Origin: Caulobacter sp. CCH9-E1
Lineage (GTDB): Bacteria; Pseudomonadota; Alphaproteobacteria; Caulobacterales; Caulobacteraceae
DNA length: 26,123 bases
Reading direction: 5' to 3'
NCBI RefSeq assembly: GCF_001556515.1
Contig: NZ_LSJA01000185.1
Coordinates: 1 to 26,123, forward strand
Both the position numbers and the translations under genes were made by a program. The notes under the pieces were generated by a model. The model was not told the DNA's origin. It did not search any database and saw only the letters and a list, made by a program, of their open reading frames with translations. The stretch's first letter is position 1, and the number at the start of each line of letters is the position of its first letter. This document shows positions 15,533-25,286 of the stretch, in pieces.

Positions 15533-16354
15533 CTATTTGGCGAGATTGTAGGCCCCGAGCCCTGGCTTGTAGGTCTTGTCGTCGATGAACTGCTTGATGC
15601 CTTCCTTGCGACCCTCGTTGTCGAACGAGTTGGCCGCCTCCTGCGCGCGGACCAGATAGTCCTCGGCGTTGTCGTAGGTCATCTCCTTGACCCGCCGGAT
15701 CGCGTCCTTGGTCGCCTTCAGGGCCACCGGGTTCTTCTTCAGCAGCACCTCGGCCAGTTCACGGACGCGGGCCTCAAGCCTGTCGAGCGGCACGCTTTCA
15801 TTGACCAGGCGCCAGGCGGCGGCCTTCTGGCCGTCGATCAGCTCGCCGGTCATGGCGTGATACATGGCGTCGCGCAGCGGCATCAGGTCGACGACCACCT
15901 TGGTCGCGCCGCCGCCCGGCAGGATGCCCCAGTTGATCTCGGACAGGGCGAACTGCGCCTCGTCGGCGGCGATGGCCAGGTCGCAGGAATAGAGCGGACC
16001 GTAGCCGCCGCCGAAGCACCAGCCATTGACCATGGCAATGGTCGGCTTCTGGTACCAGCGCAAGCGGCGCCACCAGCCGTAGGACTCGCGCTGGGCCTGC
16101 CGGGTCGCGCCCAGGCCCAGGGCCTCGGTCTCGCGGAAATATTCCTTCAGGTCCATGCCGGCCGACCAGGCCGAGCCCTCGCCGGTCAGCACCAGCACGC
16201 CGACGTCGTCGCGGAATTCCAGCTCGTCCAGCACCTGCATCATGCGCCGGTTGAGAGTCGGGCTCATGCAGTTGCGCTTGTCCGGGCGATTGAACTTCAC
16301 CCAGGCGATGCGGTTCTCGACCCGGAAGGTGACGGTGTCGTCGGCTTTGGTCAT
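15533..16354 (-). CDS. ech: Hydroxycinnamoyl-CoA hydratase-lyase (feruloyl-CoA to vanillin + acetyl-CoA)
   Basis: This crotonase-fold enzyme hydrates feruloyl-CoA and then splits it by retro-aldol cleavage into vanillin and acetyl-CoA. The 273 residues align along their whole length with the Pseudomonas enzyme HCHL, including RNxMSPTLNR, WSAGMDLKEYFRE, KPTIAMVNGWCFGGG, LSEINWG and the ending KPGLxAY. The essential glutamate (HCHL Glu143) is Glu139 and the substrate tyrosine Tyr75 is Tyr72. HCHL Tyr239 is replaced by Val235 and Ser123 by Gly119, so binding of the 4-hydroxyl may differ. The start has AAGGAC about 6 bases upstream. It lies between vdh and fcs in one operon. Confidence 0.92.
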   Translation of the reverse strand: MTKADDTVTFRVENRIAWVKFNRPDKRNCMSPTLNRRMMQVLDELEFRDDVGVLVLTGEGSAWSAGMDLKEYFRETEALGLGATRQAQRESYGWWRRLRWYQKPTIAMVNGWCFGGGYGPLYSCDLAIAADEAQFALSEINWGILPGGGATKVVVDLMPLRDAMYHAMTGELIDGQKAAAWRLVNESVPLDRLEARVRELAEVLLKKNPVALKATKDAIRRVKEMTYDNAEDYLVRAQEAANSFDNEGRKEGIKQFIDDKTYKPGLGAYNLAK

Positions 16355-16381
16355 GTTTAGTCCTTGAATAGAAAGAAAGGC

Positions 16382-16396
16382 GACGCGCGGCGCGTC
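16382..16396 (-). other. Short intercistronic hairpin between vdh and ech
   Basis: GACGCG, loop of three, CGCGTC forms a perfect 6-bp GC-rich stem that includes most of the vdh stop codon. On the transcribed strand it is followed by the pyrimidine run GCCTTTCTTTCTATTC. It resembles a weak intrinsic terminator or an mRNA-stability element inside the operon. Confidence 0.4.
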
Positions 16397-17807
16397 AGAT
16401 GGGGAAGTGGCCGGCTTGCGTCTCGACCGTGATCCAGCGCAGCTCGGTGAAGGCGTCGATGCCGGCCTTGCCGCCGAAGCGGCCGTAGCCAGAGGCCTTG
16501 ACCCCGCCGAACGGCATCTGGGCCTCGTCGTGCACGGTCGGGCCGTTGACGTGGCAGATGCCCGACTGGATCCGCCGGGCGACCTTCAGGCCGCGGGCGA
16601 TGTCGCGCGTGAAGACCGAGGCCGACAGGCCGTATTCGGTGTCGTTGGCCAGGGCGATGGCGTGCTCCTCGTCGCGAGCGCGGATCACGCCGACCACGGG
16701 GCCGAAGCTCTCCTCGCGGAAGAGACGCATGTCGGGCGTGACCTTGTCGACGACGGTGGCCGGCATCAGCACGCCCTTGGCCTCGCCGCCCGCCACCTGG
16801 ACCGCGCCCGCCGCGACGGCGTCGGCCACCAGGCCCTGGACGTGGGTGATGGTCTTGAGGTCGACCACCGCGCCCAGCGGCGTCTTGCCCTCGCGCGGGT
16901 CGCCGACCGCCAGGCTGGCGGCCTTGGCGGCGAACTTCTGGACGAAGGCGTCGGCGACGGCCTCGACGACGATGATCCGCTCGGTCGACATGCAGATCTG
17001 GCCCTGGTTCATGAAGGCGCCGAAGGCGGCCGCCTTGACCGCTTCGTCGAGGTCGGCGTCCTCCAGCACGATCAGCGGCGCTTTGCCGCCCAGCTCCAGC
17101 AGCACCGGCTTCAGATGCTCGGCCGCGCGCTTGGCGATGATCTTGCCGACGGCCGTCGAGCCCGTGAAGTTGATGCGACGCACGGCCGGGTGATCGATCA
17201 GGGCGCCCACCACCTCGCTCGCGTCCTTGGGCGCATTGGTGACGATGGACAGAGCGCCCTTGGGAAGACCCGCCGCTTCGAAGGCCTCGGCGATCAGACC
17301 GTGGGTGCGCGGGCAGCTCTCGGAGGCCTTCAGCACGACCGTGTTGCCGCAGGCCAGCGGCGTGGCGACGGCGCGGACACCGAGGATGATCGGCGCGTTC
17401 CACGGCGCGATGCCCAGGATCACGCCGACCGGCTCGCGCACCGCCATGGCCAGACAGCCCGGCTTGTCGGACGGAATGACCTCGCCGTTGATCTGGGTGG
17501 TCAAGGAGGCGGCCTCGCGCACCATCGAGGCGGCCAGCATCAGATTGAAGCGGGCCCAGCCCTCGGTCGCGCCGATCTCGCCCATCATCGCCTGGACGAA
17601 GGCGTCGGCGCGGGCTTCCAGCGCCTCGGCGGCCTTGTAGAGCAGAGCGCGACGGGCGTTGGGCCCCAGGGCGCTCCAGGCTGGAAGCGCCGCCTGGGCC
17701 GCGTCGACCGCGGCGCGCGCCTGATCGGTCGTCATGGCGACGGAGGTCGTGGCGACCGCGCCGGTGATCGGGTCGAGGCGCTCAAAGACGGCTTGGGTCG
17801 AGCTCAT
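16395..17807 (-). CDS. vdh: Vanillin dehydrogenase (aldehyde dehydrogenase family)
   Basis: This enzyme oxidises vanillin to vanillate, and probably 4-hydroxybenzaldehyde to 4-hydroxybenzoate, with NAD(P)+. It has 470 residues with the full aldehyde-dehydrogenase set: Asn137 in APWNAP, the FTGSTAVG nucleotide loop (about 214-221), general base Glu238 in LLELGGKAP, nucleophile Cys272 in NQGQICMS and EESFGPV. The superfamily is certain; the substrate is inferred from the operon with ech and fcs. It is the first gene of that operon, with an AAGGAA ribosome site before ATG 17807 and a promoter with an operator-like repeat 65-95 bases upstream. Confidence 0.92.
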   Translation of the reverse strand: MSSTQAVFERLDPITGAVATTSVAMTTDQARAAVDAAQAALPAWSALGPNARRALLYKAAEALEARADAFVQAMMGEIGATEGWARFNLMLAASMVREAASLTTQINGEVIPSDKPGCLAMAVREPVGVILGIAPWNAPIILGVRAVATPLACGNTVVLKASESCPRTHGLIAEAFEAAGLPKGALSIVTNAPKDASEVVGALIDHPAVRRINFTGSTAVGKIIAKRAAEHLKPVLLELGGKAPLIVLEDADLDEAVKAAAFGAFMNQGQICMSTERIIVVEAVADAFVQKFAAKAASLAVGDPREGKTPLGAVVDLKTITHVQGLVADAVAAGAVQVAGGEAKGVLMPATVVDKVTPDMRLFREESFGPVVGVIRARDEEHAIALANDTEYGLSASVFTRDIARGLKVARRIQSGICHVNGPTVHDEAQMPFGGVKASGYGRFGGKAGIDAFTELRWITVETQAGHFPI

Positions 17808-17854
17808 GATCGTTCCTTCCCTTGGACGGCGCAGCGCGTTGTTCCGCGCGGATT

Positions 17855-17878
17855 ATTCGTATGCCGCTCACTTTGTAT
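17855..17878 (-). promoter_or_regulatory. Candidate MarR operator at the vdh promoter
   Basis: ATTCGTATGCCG, 7 bases, TGTAT on the plus strand repeats the sequence found upstream of marR with one mismatch. It spans the -10 hexamer and the expected transcription start of vdh. Confidence 0.5.
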
Positions 17879-17900
17879 GCCAGGCAAACAATGCTGACAA
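17872..17900 (-). promoter_or_regulatory. Candidate promoter of the vdh-ech-fcs operon
   Basis: On the minus strand TTGTCA (17895-17900), 17 bases and TACAAA (17872-17877) give a good sigma-70-like pair. An imperfect inverted repeat, TTTGTATGCC-A-GGCAAACAAT (17872-17892, 8 of 10 pairs), covers the -10 and spacer. GTATGCC occurs twice in direct orientation 16 bases apart (17859-17865 and 17875-17881). This is a typical repressor-blocked layout. Confidence 0.55.
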
Positions 17901-17932
17901 GTCACAATCCCTGGCGGAACCTCAAACGATTG

Positions 17933-18826
17933 TCAGGCCGCCAACGGCGAAGGTCGCGCCGCCCGGTCCAAGCGGTAGCGCTTGGGCGATCGCCCCTCGG
18001 CCTTGGTGAAAAACCGCGAAAAGTAGGCCGGATCCTCGAAGCCCAGATGATAGCCCACCTCGGCGATGGTCATGTTCGAGTAGAGCAACGCGCGCTTGGC
18101 CTCCAGCATTAGCCGTTCCTGGACCAGGCGCAGCGGCGACGCCCCGGCCGCGCGCATGCAGGCCGCCCTCAGGCGCGGCAAGGCCACCCCCAGCTTGCGG
18201 GCATAGGCCTCCATCGGAAGACCCTCGCGATAGTGCGCCTCGACTAGTTCGCGGAAGCGGGCCACCAGGGCGATGTGGCCGCCTTGAAGGGCCGGTCCGA
18301 CGGCCTCGTCCTGAACCTGCCGGCGTAGCGCCTCGACCAGGATGGTCAGCAGGTGGGCCTCGGCGGCCGCGCCGCCGCCGGGCGCGGTCCAGACCAGCTC
18401 GCGCGACAGCTCCGCAAGCGATCCGGCGACCCGCGAGCGAGCGTCCAGCGGCGTCTGGCGGGGGACCCGGAACAGGTTGGCGAAGGCCGGCTCCCGCGCC
18501 GTCAGGTCGCGCAGATAGCTGTCGGCGATCGTCAGGACCGAGCCGGCCGTCTCGACCTCGTAGGCGAAGCCGTGCACCCGGCCGGAGGGAACCAGCAACA
18601 GACACGGCGCGGCGAAGGCGATGGTCGCGTCATCGACGTGCATCACCCCGCCGCCGGCGGAGATGTGGAAGACGTGGTTCAGGTCCGTATGCGCGTGCGC
18701 GCGTATGTTCCAATTATTGGGCCGCGTTCGATCGTCCAATTCCTCGAGGTGAATAAACTTGCCCTGCACCGTCCTCAGAGGCTCACCGAACAGGAAGAAG
18801 CTAGGAATTGCTGAACTATCGGGCAC
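17933..18826 (-). CDS. pobR: PobR, AraC-family activator of 4-hydroxybenzoate catabolism
   Basis: The 297-residue protein has an N-terminal cupin-like sensor domain (HVFHISAGGGVMHVDD, then LLLVPSGRVHGF) and a C-terminal AraC double helix-turn-helix. That part carries AYARKLGVALPRLRAACMRAAG and then the signature TIAEVGYHLGFEDPAYFSRFFTKAEGRSP, split here into TIAEVGYHLGFEDPAY and FSRFFTKAEGRSPKRYR. AraC-type PobR proteins activate pobA when 4-hydroxybenzoate is bound. The role is inferred from family and from divergent position to pobA. GTG 18826 is preferred because AGGAG lies 8 bases upstream; TTG 18832 would leave only 2 bases. Downstream on the same strand is vdh, 125 bases away. Confidence 0.88.
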   Translation of the reverse strand: MPDSSAIPSFFLFGEPLRTVQGKFIHLEELDDRTRPNNWNIRAHAHTDLNHVFHISAGGGVMHVDDATIAFAAPCLLLVPSGRVHGFAYEVETAGSVLTIADSYLRDLTAREPAFANLFRVPRQTPLDARSRVAGSLAELSRELVWTAPGGGAAAEAHLLTILVEALRRQVQDEAVGPALQGGHIALVARFRELVEAHYREGLPMEAYARKLGVALPRLRAACMRAAGASPLRLVQERLMLEAKRALLYSNMTIAEVGYHLGFEDPAYFSRFFTKAEGRSPKRYRLDRAARPSPLAA

Positions 18827-20150
<1,324 letters not shown>

Positions 20151-20167
20151 GAGGCTTCGGAGCAAGC

Positions 20168-20893
20168 ATGAAGAGCAAGATCTACGAGAGCGCCGCTGCG
20201 GCCCTGGAGGGCGTCGTCTTCGACGGCATGACGCTGATGTCCGGCGGCTTTGGCCTGTCGGGCAATCCCGAGACCCTGATCCCGGCCCTGAAGGATACGG
20301 GCGTCAAGGGCCTGACGGTGATCAGCAACAACTGCGGCGCCGACGGCTTCGGCCTGTGGATGCTGCTGAACAACGGCCAGATCCGGAAGATGATCTCGTC
20401 CTATGTCGGCGAGAACAAGCTGTTCGAGCAGCTCTACCTGTCGGGCGAGCTGGAGCTGGAGTTGAACCCGCAGGGCACCCTGGCCGAGCGCATTCGCGCC
20501 GGCGGCGCGGGCATCCCGGCCTTCTACACCAAGACCGGCGTCGGCACGGTCGTGGCCGAGGGCAAGCCGGTCGAGACCTTCGAGGGCGAGCAGTATGTCC
20601 GCGAGACTTGGCTGCGCGCGGACCTCGCCATCGTCAAGGCGTGGAAGGCCGACCCGGAAGGCAACCTGATGTTCCGGATGACGGCCCGCAACTTCAACCC
20701 GGTCATGGCCGCGGCCGGCAAGGTGACGATCGTCGAGGTCGAGGAGATCGTCGAGGCCGGAGAACTGGACGCCAATGCGATCCACACGCCCGGCATCTAT
20801 GTCGATCGCATCATCCGCTCGACGATCAACGAAAAGCGGATCGAGAAGCTGACCACCCGTCCTCGGGACGCCCAAGCTGGGGAGACTGCGTAA
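20168..20893 (+). CDS. pcaI: PcaI, 3-oxoadipate CoA-transferase subunit A
   Basis: With PcaJ this subunit transfers CoA from succinyl-CoA to 3-oxoadipate, the penultimate step of the beta-ketoadipate pathway. It has 241 residues and the class I CoA-transferase alpha pattern [14 protein letters not shown] near 24-37, then [10 protein letters not shown] and a [19 protein letters not shown] segment. ATG 20168 is chosen because a GGAG site lies 6 bases upstream and it matches the usual N-terminus; the frame is open further upstream only because it lies within pobA. Its stop shares one base with the pcaJ start (TAATG). Scot-type acetoacetate transferases are related, but the pca context settles the role. 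Confidence 0.95.
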   Translation: MKSKIYESAAAALEGVVFDGMTLMSGGFGLSGNPETLIPALKDTGVKGLTVISNNCGADGFGLWMLLNNGQIRKMISSYVGENKLFEQLYLSGELELELNPQGTLAERIRAGGAGIPAFYTKTGVGTVVAEGKPVETFEGEQYVRETWLRADLAIVKAWKADPEGNLMFRMTARNFNPVMAAAGKVTIVEVEEIVEAGELDANAIHTPGIYVDRIIRSTINEKRIEKLTTRPRDAQAGETA

Positions 20894-21536
20894 TGGCCTG
20901 GACCCGCGACGAGATGGCGGCCCGCGCCGCCCGCGAGCTGAAGGACGGCTTCTACGTCAACCTAGGGATCGGCATCCCGACCCTGGTCGCCAACCACATC
21001 CCCGAGGGCGTCCACGTCACCCTGCAGAGCGAGAACGGCATGCTGGGCATGGGCCCCTTCCCCTATGAGGGCGAGGCCGACCCGGACCTGATCAACGCCG
21101 GCAAGCAGACGATCACCAAGCTGCCGACCTCCAGCTTCTTCGACAGCGCCCAGAGCTTCGCCATGATCCGCGGCGGGCACATCGACCTGACGGTGCTCGG
21201 CGCGATGGAGGTGGCCCAGAACGGCGACATCGCCAACTGGACGATCCCGGGCAAGATGGTGAAGGGCATGGGCGGCGCCATGGACTTGGTCGCCGGCGTC
21301 AAGCGCGTCATCGTGGTCATGGACCACGCCAACAAGGCCGGTCAGAGCAAGGTCCTCAAGCGCTGCGCCCTCCCCCTGACCGGCGCGGCCTGCGTCGACA
21401 TGGTCATCACCGATCTTTGCGTCTTCGACCTCGACCGGAAAGGGGGCGGCTTGACGTTGATCGAACTGGCGCCGGGCGTCACCCTCGACGAGATCAAGGC
21501 CAAGACCGAGGCCGATTTCGACGCGGGAGCTTTCGC

Positions 21537-21540
<4 letters not shown>
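20893..21540 (+). CDS. pcaJ: PcaJ, 3-oxoadipate CoA-transferase subunit B
   Basis: This is the beta subunit of the succinyl-CoA:3-oxoadipate CoA-transferase, 215 residues long. It carries the active-site glutamate Glu47 in the [10 protein letters not shown] motif, preceded by [10 protein letters not shown], and later [14 protein letters not shown]. The glutamate forms the covalent CoA intermediate in this family. It is coupled to pcaI by a TAATG junction and to pcaF by an ATGA overlap. Confidence 0.95.
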
Positions 21541-22736
<1,196 letters not shown>

Positions 22737-22745
22737 GAGACCCTC

Positions 22746-23459
22746 ATGAGCCTGATCCTGCCTGGTTCCTACCGCCGCGAGGACGCGGGCCAGCCGCCCT
22801 CGCTCTATCCGAACTACGCCTCGACCGTTTCGCGCTCGCCGCGAGAGCCGTTGGTCAGGATCCCCCACACCCTGACCGAGACCACCGGACCGGCCAACGC
22901 CTGGTCGCGGCTGATGGGCGAGTCGATGGCGGACCTGACGACCCAGCACAAGGGAACGCCGCTGGGCCAGCGGATCGTTGTCTCGGGCCGCGTCGTGGAC
23001 GAGGACGGCCGCCCCGTACCCCACACCGTGGTCGAGGTCTGGCAGGCCAACGCCGCCGGCCGCTACATCCACAAGAAGGACCAGTGGGACGCGCCGCTCG
23101 ACCCCAACTTCACCGGCGCCGGACGGGTGATCACCGACGCCGAGGGCCGCTATCGCTTCATCTCGGTGCGGCCAGGCGCCTATCCCTGGCGGAACCACAA
23201 GAACGCCTGGCGTCCGTCGCACATCCACCTGTCGCTGCTGGGCCCGGCCTTCGCCACCCGGCTGGTGACCCAGATGTACTTCCCGGACGATCCGCTGATC
23301 GAGATCGACCCGATCGCCAACGCCGTGCCCATGCCCTACCGCCAGCGGATGGTCTCGCGCTTCGATCTCGAGACGACCGAGCCCAACTGGGCCCTGGGCT
23401 ACGTCTTCGACATCGTCCTGCGCGGCCGCGACGCCACGCCTTTCGAGAACGGCCAATGA
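22746..23459 (+). CDS. pcaH: PcaH, protocatechuate 3,4-dioxygenase beta subunit
   Basis: The beta chain carries the non-haem Fe(III) that cleaves protocatechuate between the hydroxyls to 3-carboxy-cis,cis-muconate. The 237 residues contain all four iron ligands at the expected places: Tyr107 (AAGRY), Tyr146 (RPGAYPWRN), His159 and His161 (RPSHIHLS). The GAG site GGAGACCCTC precedes ATG 22746, 9 bases after the pcaF stop. It overlaps pcaG by four bases, so the two chains of the complex are made together. Confidence 0.97.
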   Translation: MSLILPGSYRREDAGQPPSLYPNYASTVSRSPREPLVRIPHTLTETTGPANAWSRLMGESMADLTTQHKGTPLGQRIVVSGRVVDEDGRPVPHTVVEVWQANAAGRYIHKKDQWDAPLDPNFTGAGRVITDAEGRYRFISVRPGAYPWRNHKNAWRPSHIHLSLLGPAFATRLVTQMYFPDDPLIEIDPIANAVPMPYRQRMVSRFDLETTEPNWALGYVFDIVLRGRDATPFENGQ

Positions 23460-24118
23460 CCCCCGAACAAGCCCGCCCCGCCCCGCGCCAGGACAACCAG
23501 GATCCGGCGATCTTCGGCCAGACGCCCTGGCAGACGGTCGGCCCCTTCTTCCACTACGGCCTGCCCTGGAAGGGCGGCGCCGACCTGGTCGGAACCAGCG
23601 AGATCGGCGCGCGTCCCGAGCTGATGCCGCCCGAGCACTACGTGCTGGCCTCGCCCAGCCCCAAGGGCGAGATCGCGGGCGAGACGATCGTACTGGAAGG
23701 CGCGGTGATCGACGCCGACGGCCAGGTCATCCCCGACGCCATGGTCGAGATCTGGCAGGCCGATGCGGCCGGCCGCTACGCCGAGGGCAACACCGGCTTC
23801 ATCGGCTTTGGCCGGTCCTCGACCAGCGAGGACGGCGTCTACCGCTTCCGGACCGTGCGTCCCGGCGCGATCGGCGAGGGCCACGCCCCACACATCGCGG
23901 TCGGCGTCTTCGGTCGCGGCCTGCTCAAGCGCCTGGTCACCCGGGCCTATTTCGAGGGCGACGCCGCCAACGCCAGCGACGCGATCCTGGACCTGGTTCC
24001 CGCCCTGCGCCGTGACACGCTGATCGCTCGCCGCGTCGGGGAAGAAGACGGGGCCGCCGTCTGGCGCTTCGACATCATCTTGCAAGGCGAGGGCGAAACG
24101 GTCTTCTTCGACATCTGA
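23456..24118 (+). CDS. pcaG: PcaG, protocatechuate 3,4-dioxygenase alpha subunit
   Basis: This is the structural partner of PcaH, 220 residues, with the same intradiol-dioxygenase beta-sandwich core. It shares with PcaH the pattern VIDADGQVIPDAMVEIWQAD and AAGRYAEG, but it lacks the HxH pair and other iron ligands, as is normal for alpha chains. It begins with a proline- and Gln-rich tail, then TPWQTVGPFFHYGLPW, typical of PcaG. Its start is fixed by the ATGA overlap with pcaH. Confidence 0.95.
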   Translation: MTPEQARPAPRQDNQDPAIFGQTPWQTVGPFFHYGLPWKGGADLVGTSEIGARPELMPPEHYVLASPSPKGEIAGETIVLEGAVIDADGQVIPDAMVEIWQADAAGRYAEGNTGFIGFGRSSTSEDGVYRFRTVRPGAIGEGHAPHIAVGVFGRGLLKRLVTRAYFEGDAANASDAILDLVPALRRDTLIARRVGEEDGAAVWRFDIILQGEGETVFFDI

Positions 24119-24140
24119 CGCTGAACGGAGTCGCCCGCCC

Positions 24141-25286
24141 TTGCCTTCCCTGCTGCGCGACCGACCGGCCTCGACGCCGGAGATGCTGGCCGTGTTCGGC
24201 GACGAGGCGCTGCTGAAGGCGGCCCTGGCGTTCGAAGCCGAGTTGGCCCTGGCCCAGGCCGAGCTGGGCCTGATCCCGCCAGGCGACGCCGAGGCGATCG
24301 CCGCCGCCTGCGCGTCGACGCTCGACATCGCCGAACTGGCCGAGGCCGCCGCGCACGCGGGCACCCTGGCCATTCCGCTGGTCGAGCGCCTGCGGGCCCG
24401 CGTGTCGCCGCCCGAGGCCGCCGCGCGTGTCCACAAGGGCGCGACCAGCCAGGACCTCGCGGACACGGCGCTGATGCTACAGGCCCGGGACGGCGCGGCG
24501 CTGATCCGACGCGACGCGACGCGGCTGGCCGACGCCCTCGCGGCCCTGGCCCTCAAGCACCAATCCACCCCGATGCTGGGCCGCACCCTGCTCCAGGCCG
24601 CCCTGCCAATCACCTTTGGCCTGAAGGTCTCGACCTGGCTGTCGGGCGTGGCCGGGGCGCTTGAGCGCTTCGAGCGCGAGACCGCCGCCATCCGCCTGCA
24701 GTTCGGCGGCGCGACCGGCTCGCGCGCCGGTCTCGACGGACAGGGCGCGGCGCTGGCGGAGCTTTTAGCCGCGCGGCTCAACCTTCCGCCCGCCCTCCCC
24801 TGGCACGCAGAACGCCAGGACGTGGCGGGTCTGGCATCCGCGTTGGCCATCCTGACCGGCGCGATCAGCAAGATCGCCGGCGACGTCGCGCTGATGGCCC
24901 AGGTCGAGGTGGGCGAGGCCTTCGAGCCGCGCCAGACCGGACGGGGCGGCTCTTCGGCCATGGCCCACAAGCGCAATCCGACCGGATGCCAGGTGGCGCT
25001 CTCGGCGGCGATCCGCGCGCCGCACCTAGCCGCCACCATCGTCTCGGCCCTGCCCCAGCAGCACGAGCGCGGCCTCGGCGGCTGGCAGGCCGAAGCCCCG
25101 GTGCTGGCCGAGCTGTTCCAACTGACCCACGGCGCCCTCGCCGCCATGGCCGCCGTCATCGAAGGCCTGGAGGTCGATGAGGGCCGCATGGCCGCCAACC
25201 TCACGTCCGCCCAGGTCGGGACCGACACGGGCGAGAGCGCGGCGCTGGTCGCCCAGGCGCTGGCCGCATACGAAAAGGACCGCTGA
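24141..25286 (+). CDS. pcaB: PcaB, 3-carboxy-cis,cis-muconate cycloisomerase
   Basis: This member of the fumarase/aspartase superfamily closes 3-carboxymuconate to 4-carboxymuconolactone. The 381-residue protein has the superfamily signature GGSSAMAHKRNPTGCQ near 269-284, VHKGATSQDLADTALML near 99-115, and the early FEAELALAQAELG helix. No ATG fits the N-terminus. TTG 24141 is used, 10 bases after GGAG; the first in-frame ATG (24183) would remove conserved residues. The 22-base gap after pcaG is the longest inside the operon. The stop shares a base with the next ATG. Confidence 0.93.
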   Translation: MPSLLRDRPASTPEMLAVFGDEALLKAALAFEAELALAQAELGLIPPGDAEAIAAACASTLDIAELAEAAAHAGTLAIPLVERLRARVSPPEAAARVHKGATSQDLADTALMLQARDGAALIRRDATRLADALAALALKHQSTPMLGRTLLQAALPITFGLKVSTWLSGVAGALERFERETAAIRLQFGGATGSRAGLDGQGAALAELLAARLNLPPALPWHAERQDVAGLASALAILTGAISKIAGDVALMAQVEVGEAFEPRQTGRGGSSAMAHKRNPTGCQVALSAAIRAPHLAATIVSALPQQHERGLGGWQAEAPVLAELFQLTHGALAAMAAVIEGLEVDEGRMAANLTSAQVGTDTGESAALVAQALAAYEKDR

